Shown here: piece after piece, positions 1 through 7,529 of the stretch
Position numbering within the stretch: position 1 is the first letter of the stretch
How the letters are laid out: each line of letters begins with the position of its first letter
Made by a program: the position numbers and the translations under genes
Notes under the pieces: generated by a model
Seen by the model: the letters and a program-made list of their open reading frames with translations, nothing else
Told to the model about the DNA's origin: nothing
Database searches by the model: none
Source: Acidobacteriota bacterium
Lineage (GTDB): Bacteria; Acidobacteriota; Vicinamibacteria; Vicinamibacterales; UBA8438
DNA: 33,748 bases
Reading direction: 5' to 3'
Assembly (NCBI GenBank): GCA_009861545.1
Contig: VXME01000094.1
Coordinates: 1 to 33,748 of the forward strand

Positions 1-19
1 GATGTCCGCCGGCTATCGG

Positions 20-493
20 TCATGATTCGACCATGCGCGCCGCTTCTCGATAGGACGCCAGTAGCGCCTTGCGGTCGATCCGATTCTTCGCCGCCTGCCG
101 ATCGATGGTCTCCGCCCGATCCTTGAGTGCCTCGAAGCGTTGGCTCACGGCGTCATCGCCGGCGAGGCCGCTGTCGATGTCGTTCCACAGGCGCTTGTAG
201 TCGCTGTGGATGCGTCCCCAGGACACGGAGAACTCGGCGAAGGTCGTCGCGCGGTGTCCGAGCCTCATCGTCCAGGCGATTCCAGCCAACACCGCCGACA
301 CGAGCGCCAGAACCGTGGTTCCGCCGGAAATTCCGCCGATCACGCTTGCGAAGGTGGCGCTCGAGGATACGAACAGCACGACGTGAACGACGTCGTCGGT
401 CGTTTTCGCGCGCGCCGCCACCCGCCCGAAGTACCGCTGGCGCATGTCGGAGAAGAACATCTCCTCCCAGACCAAAGCCCGCAGCTTCGTCAT
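20..493 (-). CDS. SLATT-like two-helix membrane protein
   Basis: This 157-residue protein is read from ATG at 493, chosen because a GGGGGAG Shine-Dalgarno lies about 8 bases upstream; a longer reading to 541 would run back across the promoter. It shows a short charged N-terminus, two closely spaced hydrophobic segments (about residues 36-75, with a Gly-rich turn GGISGG) and a charged alpha-helical C-terminal half. That layout matches the SLATT superfamily (SMODS/SLOG-associated two-TM effectors). Known SLATT proteins are predicted pore-forming effectors paired with nucleotide-sensing or synthesising partners; no such partner is visible, but the window edge is only 19 bases away. It has its own promoter, so it is not simply the tail of the nqr unit. 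Family call is moderate, as it rests on architecture rather than a diagnostic motif. Confidence 0.6.
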   Translation of the reverse strand: MTKLRALVWEEMFFSDMRQRYFGRVAARAKTTDDVVHVVLFVSSSATFASVIGGISGGTTVLALVSAVLAGIAWTMRLGHRATTFAEFSVSWGRIHSDYKRLWNDIDSGLAGDDAVSQRFEALKDRAETIDRQAAKNRIDRKALLASYREAARMVES

Positions 494-512
494 GGATGTG
501 TCTCCCCCTCTC

Positions 513-541
513 ACGATAGGCTCGCGGCGGCGGGTCGTCAA
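513..541 (-). promoter_or_regulatory. Promoter of the SLATT-like gene
   Basis: On the minus strand TTGACG (541-536) and TATCGT (518-513) are separated by exactly 17 bases. The expected transcript start near 505 leaves a short leader with the Shine-Dalgarno before ATG 493. The same hexamer pair and spacing recur upstream of the small gene at 2240, which strengthens both calls. Confidence 0.6.
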
Positions 542-596
542 ACCGCAACGCCCGGCGTCATCCGCGTCAACGCGCCAGTCCCTGCGGCGCAGACTC

Positions 597-1823
597 CTAG
601 CCGAAGTCGTCGAACAGAATGTTGTCGCGCTCCACCCCGAGGCCGTCCAGCATGTCCATGCACGCCTTCAGCATCATCGGCGGGCCGCAGAGGTAGTACT
701 CCACGTCCTCGGGCGCCGGGTGGTCCTTCAGGTAGTTGTCGTAGAGCACCTGGTGGATGAAGCCGGTCTTCCCGGTCCACCCGTCCTCGGGCAGCGGCTC
801 CGACAGCGCGAGATGCCACTCGAAGTTGTCGTGATCGGCGGCGATGGTGTCGAAGTCGTCGATGTAGAACGCCTCGCGCAGGCTGCGCGCCCCGTACCAG
901 AAGGTCACCCGGCGGTCGGTCCCGAGGCGCCGGAACTGGTCGAAGATGTGCGAGCGCATCGGGGCCATCCCCGCCCCGCCGCCGACGAAGACCATCTCGG
1001 CCGGGGTCTCCTTCGCGAAGAACTCGCCGAACGGGCCCGAGATGGTCACCTCGTCGCCCGGCTTCAGGCTGAAGATGTAGCTGGTCATCTTGCCCGGCGG
1101 CGTCCCCTCCGGCGCCCGCGGCGGCGGCGACGCGATGCGGATGTTGAGCATGATGACGCCCTTTTCCTCGGGGTAGTTCGCCATCGAGTAGGCGCGCGTC
1201 ACCGGCTCGTCGAGCACCGCCGTGTAGCGCCACAGGTTGAACTTGTCCCAGTCGGCGCGGTACTCCTCCTCGACGTCGTAGTCGCGGTAGTCGTAGGCCC
1301 CGGGCGGGGCCTCGATCTGGATGTAGCCGCCGGCCCGGAACGGCACCTCCTCGCCGGCCGGCAGCTCCAGGATCAGCTCCTTGATGAAGGTGGCGACGTT
1401 GTGGTTCGAGCGCACCTTGCAGCGCCACTGGCGGATGTCGAAGACCTCCGCCGGCAGCTCGATGGCCATGTCCTGCTTCACCTTCACCTGGCAGGACAGG
1501 CGCACGCCCGCGCGCTCCTCGCCGCGGCTGAGGTGGCTGCGCTCGGTCGGCAGCACCGCGCCGCCGCCGTCGAGCACCGTCACCGTGCAGACGCCGCAAC
1601 TCCCCTTCCCGCCGCACGCCGAGGGAATGAACAGCCGGTTGTCGGCCAGCGTGCCCAGCAGCGTGCCGCCGGCCGCGGTGCACAGCGCCTTGTCCGCGTC
1701 GCCGTTGACGGTGATGGTCACCTCGCCGGTGGCGACGAGCTGCCGCCGGGCGGCCATCAGCAGGCCGACCAGGGACACGATCACGAACGTGAACATCGCG
1801 ACGCCGAGGGTGACGGTGACCAT
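597..1823 (-). CDS. nqrF: Na+-translocating NADH:quinone reductase subunit F
   Basis: NqrF is the NADH-oxidising entry subunit of Na+-NQR: it passes electrons from NADH through FAD and a [2Fe-2S] cluster to the membrane subunits. The 408-residue protein starts at ATG 1823 with one N-terminal membrane helix (residues 3-24). A ferredoxin domain follows with cluster ligands Cys70, Cys76, Cys79 and Cys111, then an FAD-binding motif RAYS (210-213) and the NADH-domain loop GGGAGMAP (281-288); the CGPPMM motif lies near the C-terminus. Length equals the family norm. Upstream in-frame sequence to 1985 is Arg-rich and not conserved-looking, so the internal ATG is preferred. It is separated from nqrE by about 480 bases holding a small gene with its own promoter, which is unusual for nqr operons. 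Confidence 0.97.
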   Translation of the reverse strand: MVTVTLGVAMFTFVIVSLVGLLMAARRQLVATGEVTITVNGDADKALCTAAGGTLLGTLADNRLFIPSACGGKGSCGVCTVTVLDGGGAVLPTERSHLSRGEERAGVRLSCQVKVKQDMAIELPAEVFDIRQWRCKVRSNHNVATFIKELILELPAGEEVPFRAGGYIQIEAPPGAYDYRDYDVEEEYRADWDKFNLWRYTAVLDEPVTRAYSMANYPEEKGVIMLNIRIASPPPRAPEGTPPGKMTSYIFSLKPGDEVTISGPFGEFFAKETPAEMVFVGGGAGMAPMRSHIFDQFRRLGTDRRVTFWYGARSLREAFYIDDFDTIAADHDNFEWHLALSEPLPEDGWTGKTGFIHQVLYDNYLKDHPAPEDVEYYLCGPPMMLKACMDMLDGLGVERDNILFDDFG

Positions 1824-1831
1824 TTTGCTGC

Positions 1832-2240
1832 CTACCTGATCTCGTCGCCGAGCGCCTCGACGGACGCGCGGAGGACATCCTCGCCGACGACGTTGAGCAA
1901 CACGAGCGCCAGCCTCCGCGTCTTGGCCTCCATGCCGAGTTGTTCGTCCGCCTCCAGGCTCGCCGGACCGTGTTCGCGAACGCAATCGCGTTCAGGACGC
2001 ACCGGACCGCGCACGATCCCCCTGCGCCTGCTGGACCACGACTTCAAGTCCCATATCCTCCAGCCCGGCGACCGTGCGCCGGAAATCGGCGTCCGACGTG
2101 CCCGCGTTTACGAGATCGCGCAGGGGCATGACGCCCTTCATCTCCACTCGGGACCTGATCTTTTTCAGATTCTGCCGCTTGATCCGCTCCTCCCGCAGGG
2201 TGTCGAGGAAAACGCTGGGACCGATCACTCGTCGACTCAT
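1832..2240 (-). CDS. Small unknown gene between nqrE and nqrF, possibly frameshifted
   Basis: No family is recognised. Frame one runs from ATG 2240 (GAGG Shine-Dalgarno 6 bases upstream) to a stop at 1992, 82 residues, beginning [15 protein letters not shown] and rich in basic and helix-forming residues. It ends in [12 protein letters not shown] just after a run of five Gs (about 2017-2021). Dropping one G joins it to the adjacent frame, which stays open to TAG at 1832 and reads convincingly as protein (for example [19 protein letters not shown]). The joined product would be about 136 residues and would stop 8 bases before nqrF, giving normal operon spacing. Alternatives are two separate small genes, programmed slippage, or a sequencing or assembly error in the G run. 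Possible roles, such as an Nqr assembly or regulatory factor, are only guesses from position. Confidence 0.5.
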
Positions 2241-2265
2241 CACTCACCTCACCACGGCAAGATTC

Positions 2266-2294
2266 ACGATAGAACGACACCGCTGGCACGTCAA
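2266..2294 (-). promoter_or_regulatory. Promoter for the small gene and nqrF
   Basis: On the minus strand TTGACG (2294-2289), a 17-base spacer and TATCGT (2271-2266) sit just downstream of the nqrE stop at 2308. The predicted start near 2259 gives a short leader before ATG 2240. This suggests nqrF can be transcribed independently of nqrBCDE. Confidence 0.6.
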
Positions 2295-2307
2295 CGGAAC
2301 CGGCGGA

Positions 2308-2925
2308 TCAGAGCTGCACCCCGGCGAAGGCCATGAAGCCGAGCGCCATCAGCCCCACCAGCATGAACGTCAGCCCGAGGCCCCGCAGCCCCGCCGGCGG
2401 GTTCGAGTAGCGCAGCCGCTCGCGGATGCCGGCCAGCGCGATCACCGCCAGCGCCCAGCCGATGCCCGAGCCGAGGCCGAACACCGCGCTCTCGGCCAGC
2501 GTGTAGCTGCGCTCCACCATGAACAGCGAGGCCCCCAGGATGGCGCAGTTGACGGCGATGAGGGGCAGGAAGATGCCCAGCGCGGCGTGCAGCGGCGGCG
2601 CGAAGCGGTCCAGCACCATCTCGACGATCTGCACCATCGCGGCGATGGTCCCGATGTAGGAGAGGAAACCGAGGAACGACAGGTCGTAGGCGGCCAGCGA
2701 CGGGTGCAGCCACGCCATCGCGCCCGGGCTCAGCAGGTGCGCGTAGATCAGGTTGTTCATCGGCACGGTGATCGTCAGCACGAAGACCACGGCGCCGCCG
2801 AGGCCGATGGCCGTGCTCACCTGCCGCGAGACGGCCAGGAACGAGCACATGCCGAGGAAGAAGGCCAGGGCCATGTTCTCGACGAACATCGCCTTGACCG
2901 CGAGGCTCAGGTAGTGCTCCAGCAT
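2308..2925 (-). CDS. nqrE: Na+-translocating NADH:quinone reductase subunit E
   Basis: NqrE is a six-helix inner-membrane subunit. It is homologous to NqrD and packs against it in inverted orientation; the pair shares an iron-sulfur centre in the middle of the membrane. The 205-residue protein is almost wholly hydrophobic helices. It keeps the conserved cysteines in GMCSFLAVS (helix 1) and AVNCAILG (later helix), which are the known ligand positions. Start ATG 2925 overlaps the nqrD stop as TGATG, so the two are translationally coupled. Length is close to the usual 198. Confidence 0.96.
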   Translation of the reverse strand: MLEHYLSLAVKAMFVENMALAFFLGMCSFLAVSRQVSTAIGLGGAVVFVLTITVPMNNLIYAHLLSPGAMAWLHPSLAAYDLSFLGFLSYIGTIAAMVQIVEMVLDRFAPPLHAALGIFLPLIAVNCAILGASLFMVERSYTLAESAVFGLGSGIGWALAVIALAGIRERLRYSNPPAGLRGLGLTFMLVGLMALGFMAFAGVQL

Positions 2926-3545
2926 CAGTCGGCCTCCACCTGATCGGTCTTCCAGCTCCGCAGCGCCCAGATCAGGAACCCGATGATGAAGAAGGCGGCC
3001 GGCGACAGCACCATCAGCCCGTTCGGCGTGTACCAGCCCGCCTCGCTCGCCAGCGGCAGCACCGTCGTCCCGAACAGGGTGCCCGAGCCGAGCAGCTCGC
3101 GCAGGAAAGCGGTGATCATCAGGATCACCCCGTAACCGAGGCCGTTGCCCAGCCCGTCGATCAGGCTCATGCCCGGCGGGTTCTGCATGGCGTAGGCCTC
3201 GGCCCGCCCCATGATGATGCAGTTGGTGATGATGAGCCCCACGAAGACGGTGAGCTGCTTCGACAGCTCGAACAGGTACGCCTTCAGCACCTGGTCGACC
3301 ACGATCACCAGCGAGGCGATGATCGTCAACTGCACGATGATGCGGATGTTCGTCGGGATCTGGTTCCGCAGGGCGCTGACGAAGAAGTTCGAGGACATGA
3401 TGACGACGACCACGGCCACGCTCATCACCAGCGCCGTGTCCATGCGGGTGGTCACCGCCAGGGCCGAGCAGATGCCGAGCACCTGCAGGGCGATCGGGTT
3501 GTTGTTGAACAGCGGGTCGATCAGCGCGTCGCGCGTCTTCGCCAT
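2925..3545 (-). CDS. nqrD: Na+-translocating NADH:quinone reductase subunit D
   Basis: NqrD is the partner of NqrE in the membrane core of Na+-NQR. The 206-residue protein begins [17 protein letters not shown], with the family's typical N-terminus. It has about six membrane helices and the paired conserved cysteines in GICSALAV (Cys26) and ITNCIIMGR that, with those of NqrE, hold the intramembrane iron-sulfur centre. ATG 3545 overlaps the nqrC stop (TGATG), and its own stop overlaps the nqrE start in the same way. The longer open frame upstream is antisense-like noise inside nqrC. Confidence 0.96.
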   Translation of the reverse strand: MAKTRDALIDPLFNNNPIALQVLGICSALAVTTRMDTALVMSVAVVVVIMSSNFFVSALRNQIPTNIRIIVQLTIIASLVIVVDQVLKAYLFELSKQLTVFVGLIITNCIIMGRAEAYAMQNPPGMSLIDGLGNGLGYGVILMITAFLRELLGSGTLFGTTVLPLASEAGWYTPNGLMVLSPAAFFIIGFLIWALRSWKTDQVEAD

Positions 3546-4321
3546 CAGCCGTCCCTCCGCGTCCGGAGCGCCTCCAGGTAGGGGCCGAAGCCCTGCTCGT
3601 CGAGCCAGAAGCGCAGCATGTTGGTCACGCCGCGGCTCGTCATCGTGGCGCCGGCGAGGCCGTCCACCCGGTACGGATCGTCGGCCGGCGGCCCGGCCAG
3701 CCCCTTGATGACCTCGATGGCCGGCGCGCCGTCGGGGCCGAACGCCTTGCGGCCGTTCCACAGGCTCTTCCAGCGCGGGTTGTCCACCTCGCCGCCGAGC
3801 CCCGGCGTCTCCTTGTGCTCGTAGTAGGTCAGCCCGCGGATGGTCTCCAGGTCGGCGTCGAGGGCCACGAAGCCGTACAGGATGCCCCACAGGCCGAGGC
3901 CGTGGACCGGCAGCACCACCAGGTCGAGCGCGCCGCCGTCGCCGCGCAGCTCGTAGACCAGCGCCTGGTCGGCCACCCGCTGCAGCCCCGCGTTGTTGGG
4001 CGGCGCCGTCTCGCTCGTATCCGGATCCGCGGCCGCGGCGCGCGGATCGAAACCGGTCGGATCGGCGCCGGTGGCCGCGCCGGTCTCGCGATCGATGACC
4101 ACCTGCGTGATCGGCGCGAAGCGCGCCCCGATCTCGTCCGGCTCCAGCCTCTCGTCGGGGGCCGCCAGCCCGGCCGCCACCAGCACGTTGCGCTGCATGT
4201 CGAGGGTCTGGTTGATCTCCTGCCGCTCGCGCAGCGCCACCGCGGAGGACGACACCACGATGGCGCAGGCCACGCAGACGACGGCCGCGAAGCCCAGGTT
4301 GTAGACGACGCTACCCTGCAT
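3545..4321 (-). CDS. nqrC: Na+-translocating NADH:quinone reductase subunit C
   Basis: NqrC carries a covalently bound FMN on the outer side of the membrane and relays electrons between NqrDE and NqrB. The 258-residue protein has one N-terminal membrane helix (about 8-30) and then a periplasmic FMN-binding domain. The flavinylation motif is D220-G-L-A-G-A-T226-M-T-S, with Thr226 as the expected FMN attachment site. The residue before GAT is Ala, where Ser or Thr is usual. The conserved region [15 protein letters not shown] and [10 protein letters not shown] are present. The start at 4321 overlaps the nqrB 3' end by 11 bases. The flavin transferase ApbE, which is needed to load FMN, is not in the window. 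Confidence 0.96.
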   Translation of the reverse strand: MQGSVVYNLGFAAVVCVACAIVVSSSAVALRERQEINQTLDMQRNVLVAAGLAAPDERLEPDEIGARFAPITQVVIDRETGAATGADPTGFDPRAAAADPDTSETAPPNNAGLQRVADQALVYELRGDGGALDLVVLPVHGLGLWGILYGFVALDADLETIRGLTYYEHKETPGLGGEVDNPRWKSLWNGRKAFGPDGAPAIEVIKGLAGPPADDPYRVDGLAGATMTSRGVTNMLRFWLDEQGFGPYLEALRTRRDG

Positions 4322-5531
4322 AGCGCGCCCTCCGCCGCCGCACGTTCATCCGGATCGCGGCGTAGTCGATCAGCGGCGCGAACAGGTTCATGAACAGGAT
4401 GGACAGCATCATGCCCTCAGGATACGCCGGGTTGACGACGCGGATGAGCACGACGAGCATGCCGATGAGAAAGCCGTACGCGAAGTGGCCCCCGCGCACC
4501 GAGGGGGCCGACACCGGGTCCGTGGCCATGAAGACGGCGCCGAACGCCCAGCCGCCGATCACCAGGTGCCAGGCGGGGCTCACGTCGAAGAAGGGATTCG
4601 TCGCCGACCCGATCGCGTTCAGCCCCGCCGCGGTCAGGAGCGTGCCGGCGGCGACGCTCACCATGATGCGCCACGAGCCGACGCCGGTGCCGACCAGCAG
4701 CGCCGCCCCGGCCAGGCAGGCGAGCACCGAGGTCTCGCCCATCGAGCCGGGCACGAAGCCGACCAGCGCCCGCCACCAGTCGAAGTCGGCCGCCATGTCC
4801 GCCGTCCCCCCGAGGGTGGCGACGGCCAGCGCGGTGGCCCCGCTGACCGCATCGGTGGACGTGTCCGCCGCTATCCAGACCGCGTCGCCCGACATCGCCG
4901 CCGGGTAGGCGAAGAAGACGAAGGCGCGGGACACCAGGGCCGGGTTCAGCACGTTCATGCCGGTCCCGCCGAAGATCTCCTTGCCGACCACGATGCCGAA
5001 CGAGATGCCCAGCGCCACCTGCCACAGCGGAATCGTCGGGGGCAGGACCAGCGGGAACAGCATCCCGGTGACGAGGAAGCCCTCGTTCAGCTCGTGCTTG
5101 CGCACCACCGCGAACAGCGCCTCCCAGAGGCCGCCGACCGCGAAGGTGACCAGCACGATCGGCAGGTAGTAGAGGCCGCCGTGGACAAGGCAGCTCAGCA
5201 GGTCGTCGGGCGCGAAGCCGAGGCCGAGCGCCTGCATGGCGCCGGTCTGCCAGGTCGCGAGCGGCGCCGCCCCGCCCGCAATGGCCAGGTTGGCCTGGTA
5301 GCCGGTGTTGTGCAGCGCCATCCAGACGCAGCCGGCCAGCGCGATGACGACCGTGATCATCATCCGCTTCAGGTCGAGCCCGTCGCGCACGTGGGACGGG
5401 CCGGCGGTGACCTGGCCGGGGGTGTAGAGAAAGCTGTCCTGGGCTTCCCAGAGCGGGTACAGGCGCTCGAGCTTGCCGCCCGGCTCGAAGTGATGCGCCT
5501 GCGCGTCGAGCAGGCGCCGCAGGAACTTCAT
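4311..5531 (-). CDS. nqrB: Na+-translocating NADH:quinone reductase subunit B
   Basis: NqrB is the largest membrane subunit. It holds a covalent FMN and riboflavin and forms the Na+ path and the quinone-reducing end. The start is ATG 5531 ([20 protein letters not shown]), which matches the family's N-terminus; the extension to 5729 crosses a terminator-like hairpin and is not coding. The 406-residue protein has about ten hydrophobic segments. Its flavinylation motif is DAVSGATAL, with Thr233 the expected FMN site. Typical loops HNTGYQAN and [13 protein letters not shown] are present. It heads the tightly coupled block nqrBCDE. In most genomes nqrA directly precedes it; here nqrA is 540 bases upstream. 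Confidence 0.97.
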   Translation of the reverse strand: MKFLRRLLDAQAHHFEPGGKLERLYPLWEAQDSFLYTPGQVTAGPSHVRDGLDLKRMMITVVIALAGCVWMALHNTGYQANLAIAGGAAPLATWQTGAMQALGLGFAPDDLLSCLVHGGLYYLPIVLVTFAVGGLWEALFAVVRKHELNEGFLVTGMLFPLVLPPTIPLWQVALGISFGIVVGKEIFGGTGMNVLNPALVSRAFVFFAYPAAMSGDAVWIAADTSTDAVSGATALAVATLGGTADMAADFDWWRALVGFVPGSMGETSVLACLAGAALLVGTGVGSWRIMVSVAAGTLLTAAGLNAIGSATNPFFDVSPAWHLVIGGWAFGAVFMATDPVSAPSVRGGHFAYGFLIGMLVVLIRVVNPAYPEGMMLSILFMNLFAPLIDYAAIRMNVRRRRARYAG

Positions 5532-5636
5532 GGCGCGATCCGCGCTTCGTGGCTCGTGGACAGGCGCGCCGCCGGCGTTTCGTGCTTCTCCGCGCGGGCG
5601 CCCGCTGCTTGTGATTTTTTTCTCAAGCGCGGCGTC

Positions 5637-5661
5637 AAAAAAAGACGGGGACCCGTCCCCG
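5637..5661 (-). terminator. Hairpin plus T-run between nqrA and nqrB
   Basis: On the minus strand CGGGGAC-GG-GTCCCCG (5661-5646) is followed after TC by seven Ts (5643-5637), an intrinsic-terminator shape. It lies about 410 bases past the nqrA stop and 105 bases before nqrB, so it could isolate the two units. The AGTTCGGGGACGGGTCCCCG form also resembles REP-type palindromes scattered in many genomes, so it could be a repeat element instead. The bases between it and nqrB (5532-5636) hold no gene; a weak TTGACG directly after the T-run might start nqrB transcription. Confidence 0.5.
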
Positions 5662-5756
5662 AACTCCTCACCATCGTACCGCCGGCCCCGGAGGCAAGTC
5701 AATCCGGCCGGAAATGCAAGCCTCTCCACCAGCGGAGGTGGCAGATTCCGCCACCC

Positions 5757-5785
5757 TTGACAACCCTTTGGCCGGCACGCATGAT
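5757..5785 (+). promoter_or_regulatory. Promoter of the small membrane gene at 5800
   Basis: TTGACA (5757-5762, a perfect -35) is followed after 17 bases by CATGAT (5780-5785, four of six matches to -10). The predicted start near 5792 would leave a very short leader carrying GAGG before GTG 5800. Confidence 0.5.
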
Positions 5786-5799
5786 GGACGTGAGGTCAC

Positions 5800-6054
5800 G
5801 TGCGGATGACAATCGAAGTCCTTACGATAATCCTGACGGGTGTGAGCGTCACGGCGGGCGTCCTGCTGGGCGTCTGGCGGATGCTCGCGCACTACGAATC
5901 CCGGAACGACGCCGCGCACGCCGAGCTCGGGAGGCGTATCGACGGCGCGCGCGTGGAGCTCGGCGCGCGGATCGACGAGATGGGCAAACGGATCGACCTG
6001 GTGAACGGCCGGATCGACCTCGTCTACCAGGAGCTCGTCAAGAGCCGCATCTGA
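5800..6054 (+). CDS. Small membrane-anchored coiled-coil protein
   Basis: The 84-residue protein starts at GTG 5800 (GAGG 4 bases upstream) or ATG 5806. One hydrophobic helix (about residues 5-28) is followed by a charged helix of heptad character with repeats built on GRRIDGARVEL, GARIDEMGKRIDLV and NGRIDLVYQEL, where the IDxxxxRID pattern places Ile and Leu on one face. No catalytic motif is seen and no family is assigned. It is transcribed against nqrA and nqrB and so breaks the usual nqrAB junction. Several other tiny proteins of the same build occur in this window (24120, 25242, 28895, 32054), although the sequence here is not a close copy of them. Confidence 0.65.
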   Translation: MRMTIEVLTIILTGVSVTAGVLLGVWRMLAHYESRNDAAHAELGRRIDGARVELGARIDEMGKRIDLVNGRIDLVYQELVKSRI

Positions 6055-6070
6055 CGCTCCGCGGGGGCGA

Positions 6071-7453
6071 TCAGCCTTCCGTCCGCAGCGTCTCCAGCAC
6101 GCGGCGCAGGTGCGGCGCGAAGTCGGTCTTCCCGGGATCGACGAACGTGCAGAGGGCGACGTCCTCCTCGTCCAGCTCCAGGCAGCCGAGCTCTTCGGCG
6201 CGCTCGACGTCGTGCATGACGAGCGCCCGCAGCATCGGGGTCGCCAGCAGGTCCAGCGGCATCACCCGCTCGTACATCCCGATGGGGACGATGGCGCGCG
6301 GCGAGCCGTGCGTGGAGGTGGTCATCGCGAACCGGCGGCCGGGAATCAGCCGCGAGGCGAACGTGCGGACCGTCGAGAACGTGTCGAAGCCCGGACCGAG
6401 CCAGCCCAGGAACTCGCGGTCGCGCCCCTCGGCGAGCACCGACACCTGCTGATGGTAGCGTCCCAGGTACCCGTGGACCTCGCCCGCGGCCGCGCGACCG
6501 GAGAGCACCGACCCCGAGACGATCCGGTGCTCGCGATCCGGATCGACCTCGCCCTCCAACAGCGTCGGGGTCGCGGCGCCGATGCGCGTGCGGAGAAGCC
6601 GCGGCCGGGCGACCGGCGGCCCCCCGAGCGCCACGACGCGCGAGGCGTCGAGCACCCCGGTCTCGAAGAGGCGGCCCGTCGCGATGACGTCCTGCACGCC
6701 GACGTGCCAGACGACCTTGCCGCGGTCCACCGGATCGAGGGTGTGGATATGCACGCCGGCCGTCCCCGCCGGATGCACGCCCTCGAAGACCTCGTGGCGG
6801 ATCTGGTTGGCGGCCGAGACCGGCGCGTGCACGCGGTGGCCGGGTCCCGTGCAGACGAACACCGGCCCCGGGGTCAGCCGCGCCAGGGCTTCCAGCCCGC
6901 GCTCGAAGGGACCTTCCCGGCCCTGCAGGATGGCCGCCACGTCGGGTGCGAGGGGATTGGTGTCGATGGCGGTGACGAAGATCGAATGCGGACGGGCCGC
7001 CGGATCCGCCACGCGGCCGAAGGGCCGGGCCCGCAACGCCGTCCACTGCCCCGACTCGAGCAGCAGGTCCCGGACCTCGCTCTCGGTCATGCCGCTGGGG
7101 TGACGCCCGGACCAGGCCGCGAACCCGGCCGACTCGGGCTCGCGCCCTTCCCGCTCGGCCCGGCTCGGCTCGATGACCACCGACTGCAGGGCGCGCCGCG
7201 CGCCCCGGTTGATCGCCCGGACCGTGCCGGCCGCCGGCGCCGTATAGCGCACCCCCGGCATGGTCTTGTCCTCGAACAGGAGCTGGCCGCGGGAGACCGA
7301 ATCGCCCACCGACACGTGCATCGTCGGGCGCAGGCCGACGTAGTCGGCGGCCAGCAGCGCGACGCGACGCGCCGGGGGGGCGTCTTCGATGGACGGCTGC
7401 GGGGCGCCGGCGATCGGCAGGTGCAAGCCGCGTGTGATCCGGTGGGTTGGCAT
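6071..7453 (-). CDS. nqrA: Na+-translocating NADH:quinone reductase subunit A
   Basis: NqrA is the cytoplasmic-side subunit without cofactors that contacts NqrB and has been linked to quinone binding. From ATG 7453 (MPTHRITRGLHLPIAG) the protein has 460 residues, near the family norm of about 446. Typical stretches seen are DYVGLRPTMHVSVGDSV, LLFEDKTMPGV, an N-terminal biotinyl/lipoyl-like fold, and the C-terminal MHDVERAEELGCLELDEEDVALCTFVDPGK region, which ends ahead of a short tail. A TTG codon at 7474 in frame is an alternative start. It stands alone, with the downstream nqrB block 540 bases away behind an opposite-strand gene and a hairpin. Confidence 0.95.
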   Translation of the reverse strand: MPTHRITRGLHLPIAGAPQPSIEDAPPARRVALLAADYVGLRPTMHVSVGDSVSRGQLLFEDKTMPGVRYTAPAAGTVRAINRGARRALQSVVIEPSRAEREGREPESAGFAAWSGRHPSGMTESEVRDLLLESGQWTALRARPFGRVADPAARPHSIFVTAIDTNPLAPDVAAILQGREGPFERGLEALARLTPGPVFVCTGPGHRVHAPVSAANQIRHEVFEGVHPAGTAGVHIHTLDPVDRGKVVWHVGVQDVIATGRLFETGVLDASRVVALGGPPVARPRLLRTRIGAATPTLLEGEVDPDREHRIVSGSVLSGRAAAGEVHGYLGRYHQQVSVLAEGRDREFLGWLGPGFDTFSTVRTFASRLIPGRRFAMTTSTHGSPRAIVPIGMYERVMPLDLLATPMLRALVMHDVERAEELGCLELDEEDVALCTFVDPGKTDFAPHLRRVLETLRTEG

Positions 7454-7479
7454 TCGCAGGCCGGGTGCGGTCAAGAGAA

Positions 7480-7485
7480 ATTATA
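7480..7485 (-). promoter_or_regulatory. Perfect -10 box of nqrA
   Basis: TATAAT occurs on the minus strand at 7485-7480 in otherwise very GC-rich sequence, 27 bases before ATG 7453. A transcript start near 7473 gives a 20-base leader, or would place the alternative TTG at the very start of the message. No good -35 hexamer was found at 16-18 bases. Confidence 0.45.
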
Positions 7486-7529
7486 GCCGCTCCCGACGCG
7501 CGCCTCGCGCCCGCTCGTCACAATCGCCA

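Noticed and set aside
444-2336. A 630-codon plus-strand frame opposite nqrF
   Set aside because: Shadow of nqrF; no family-like sequence and His/Arg/Val-rich composition.
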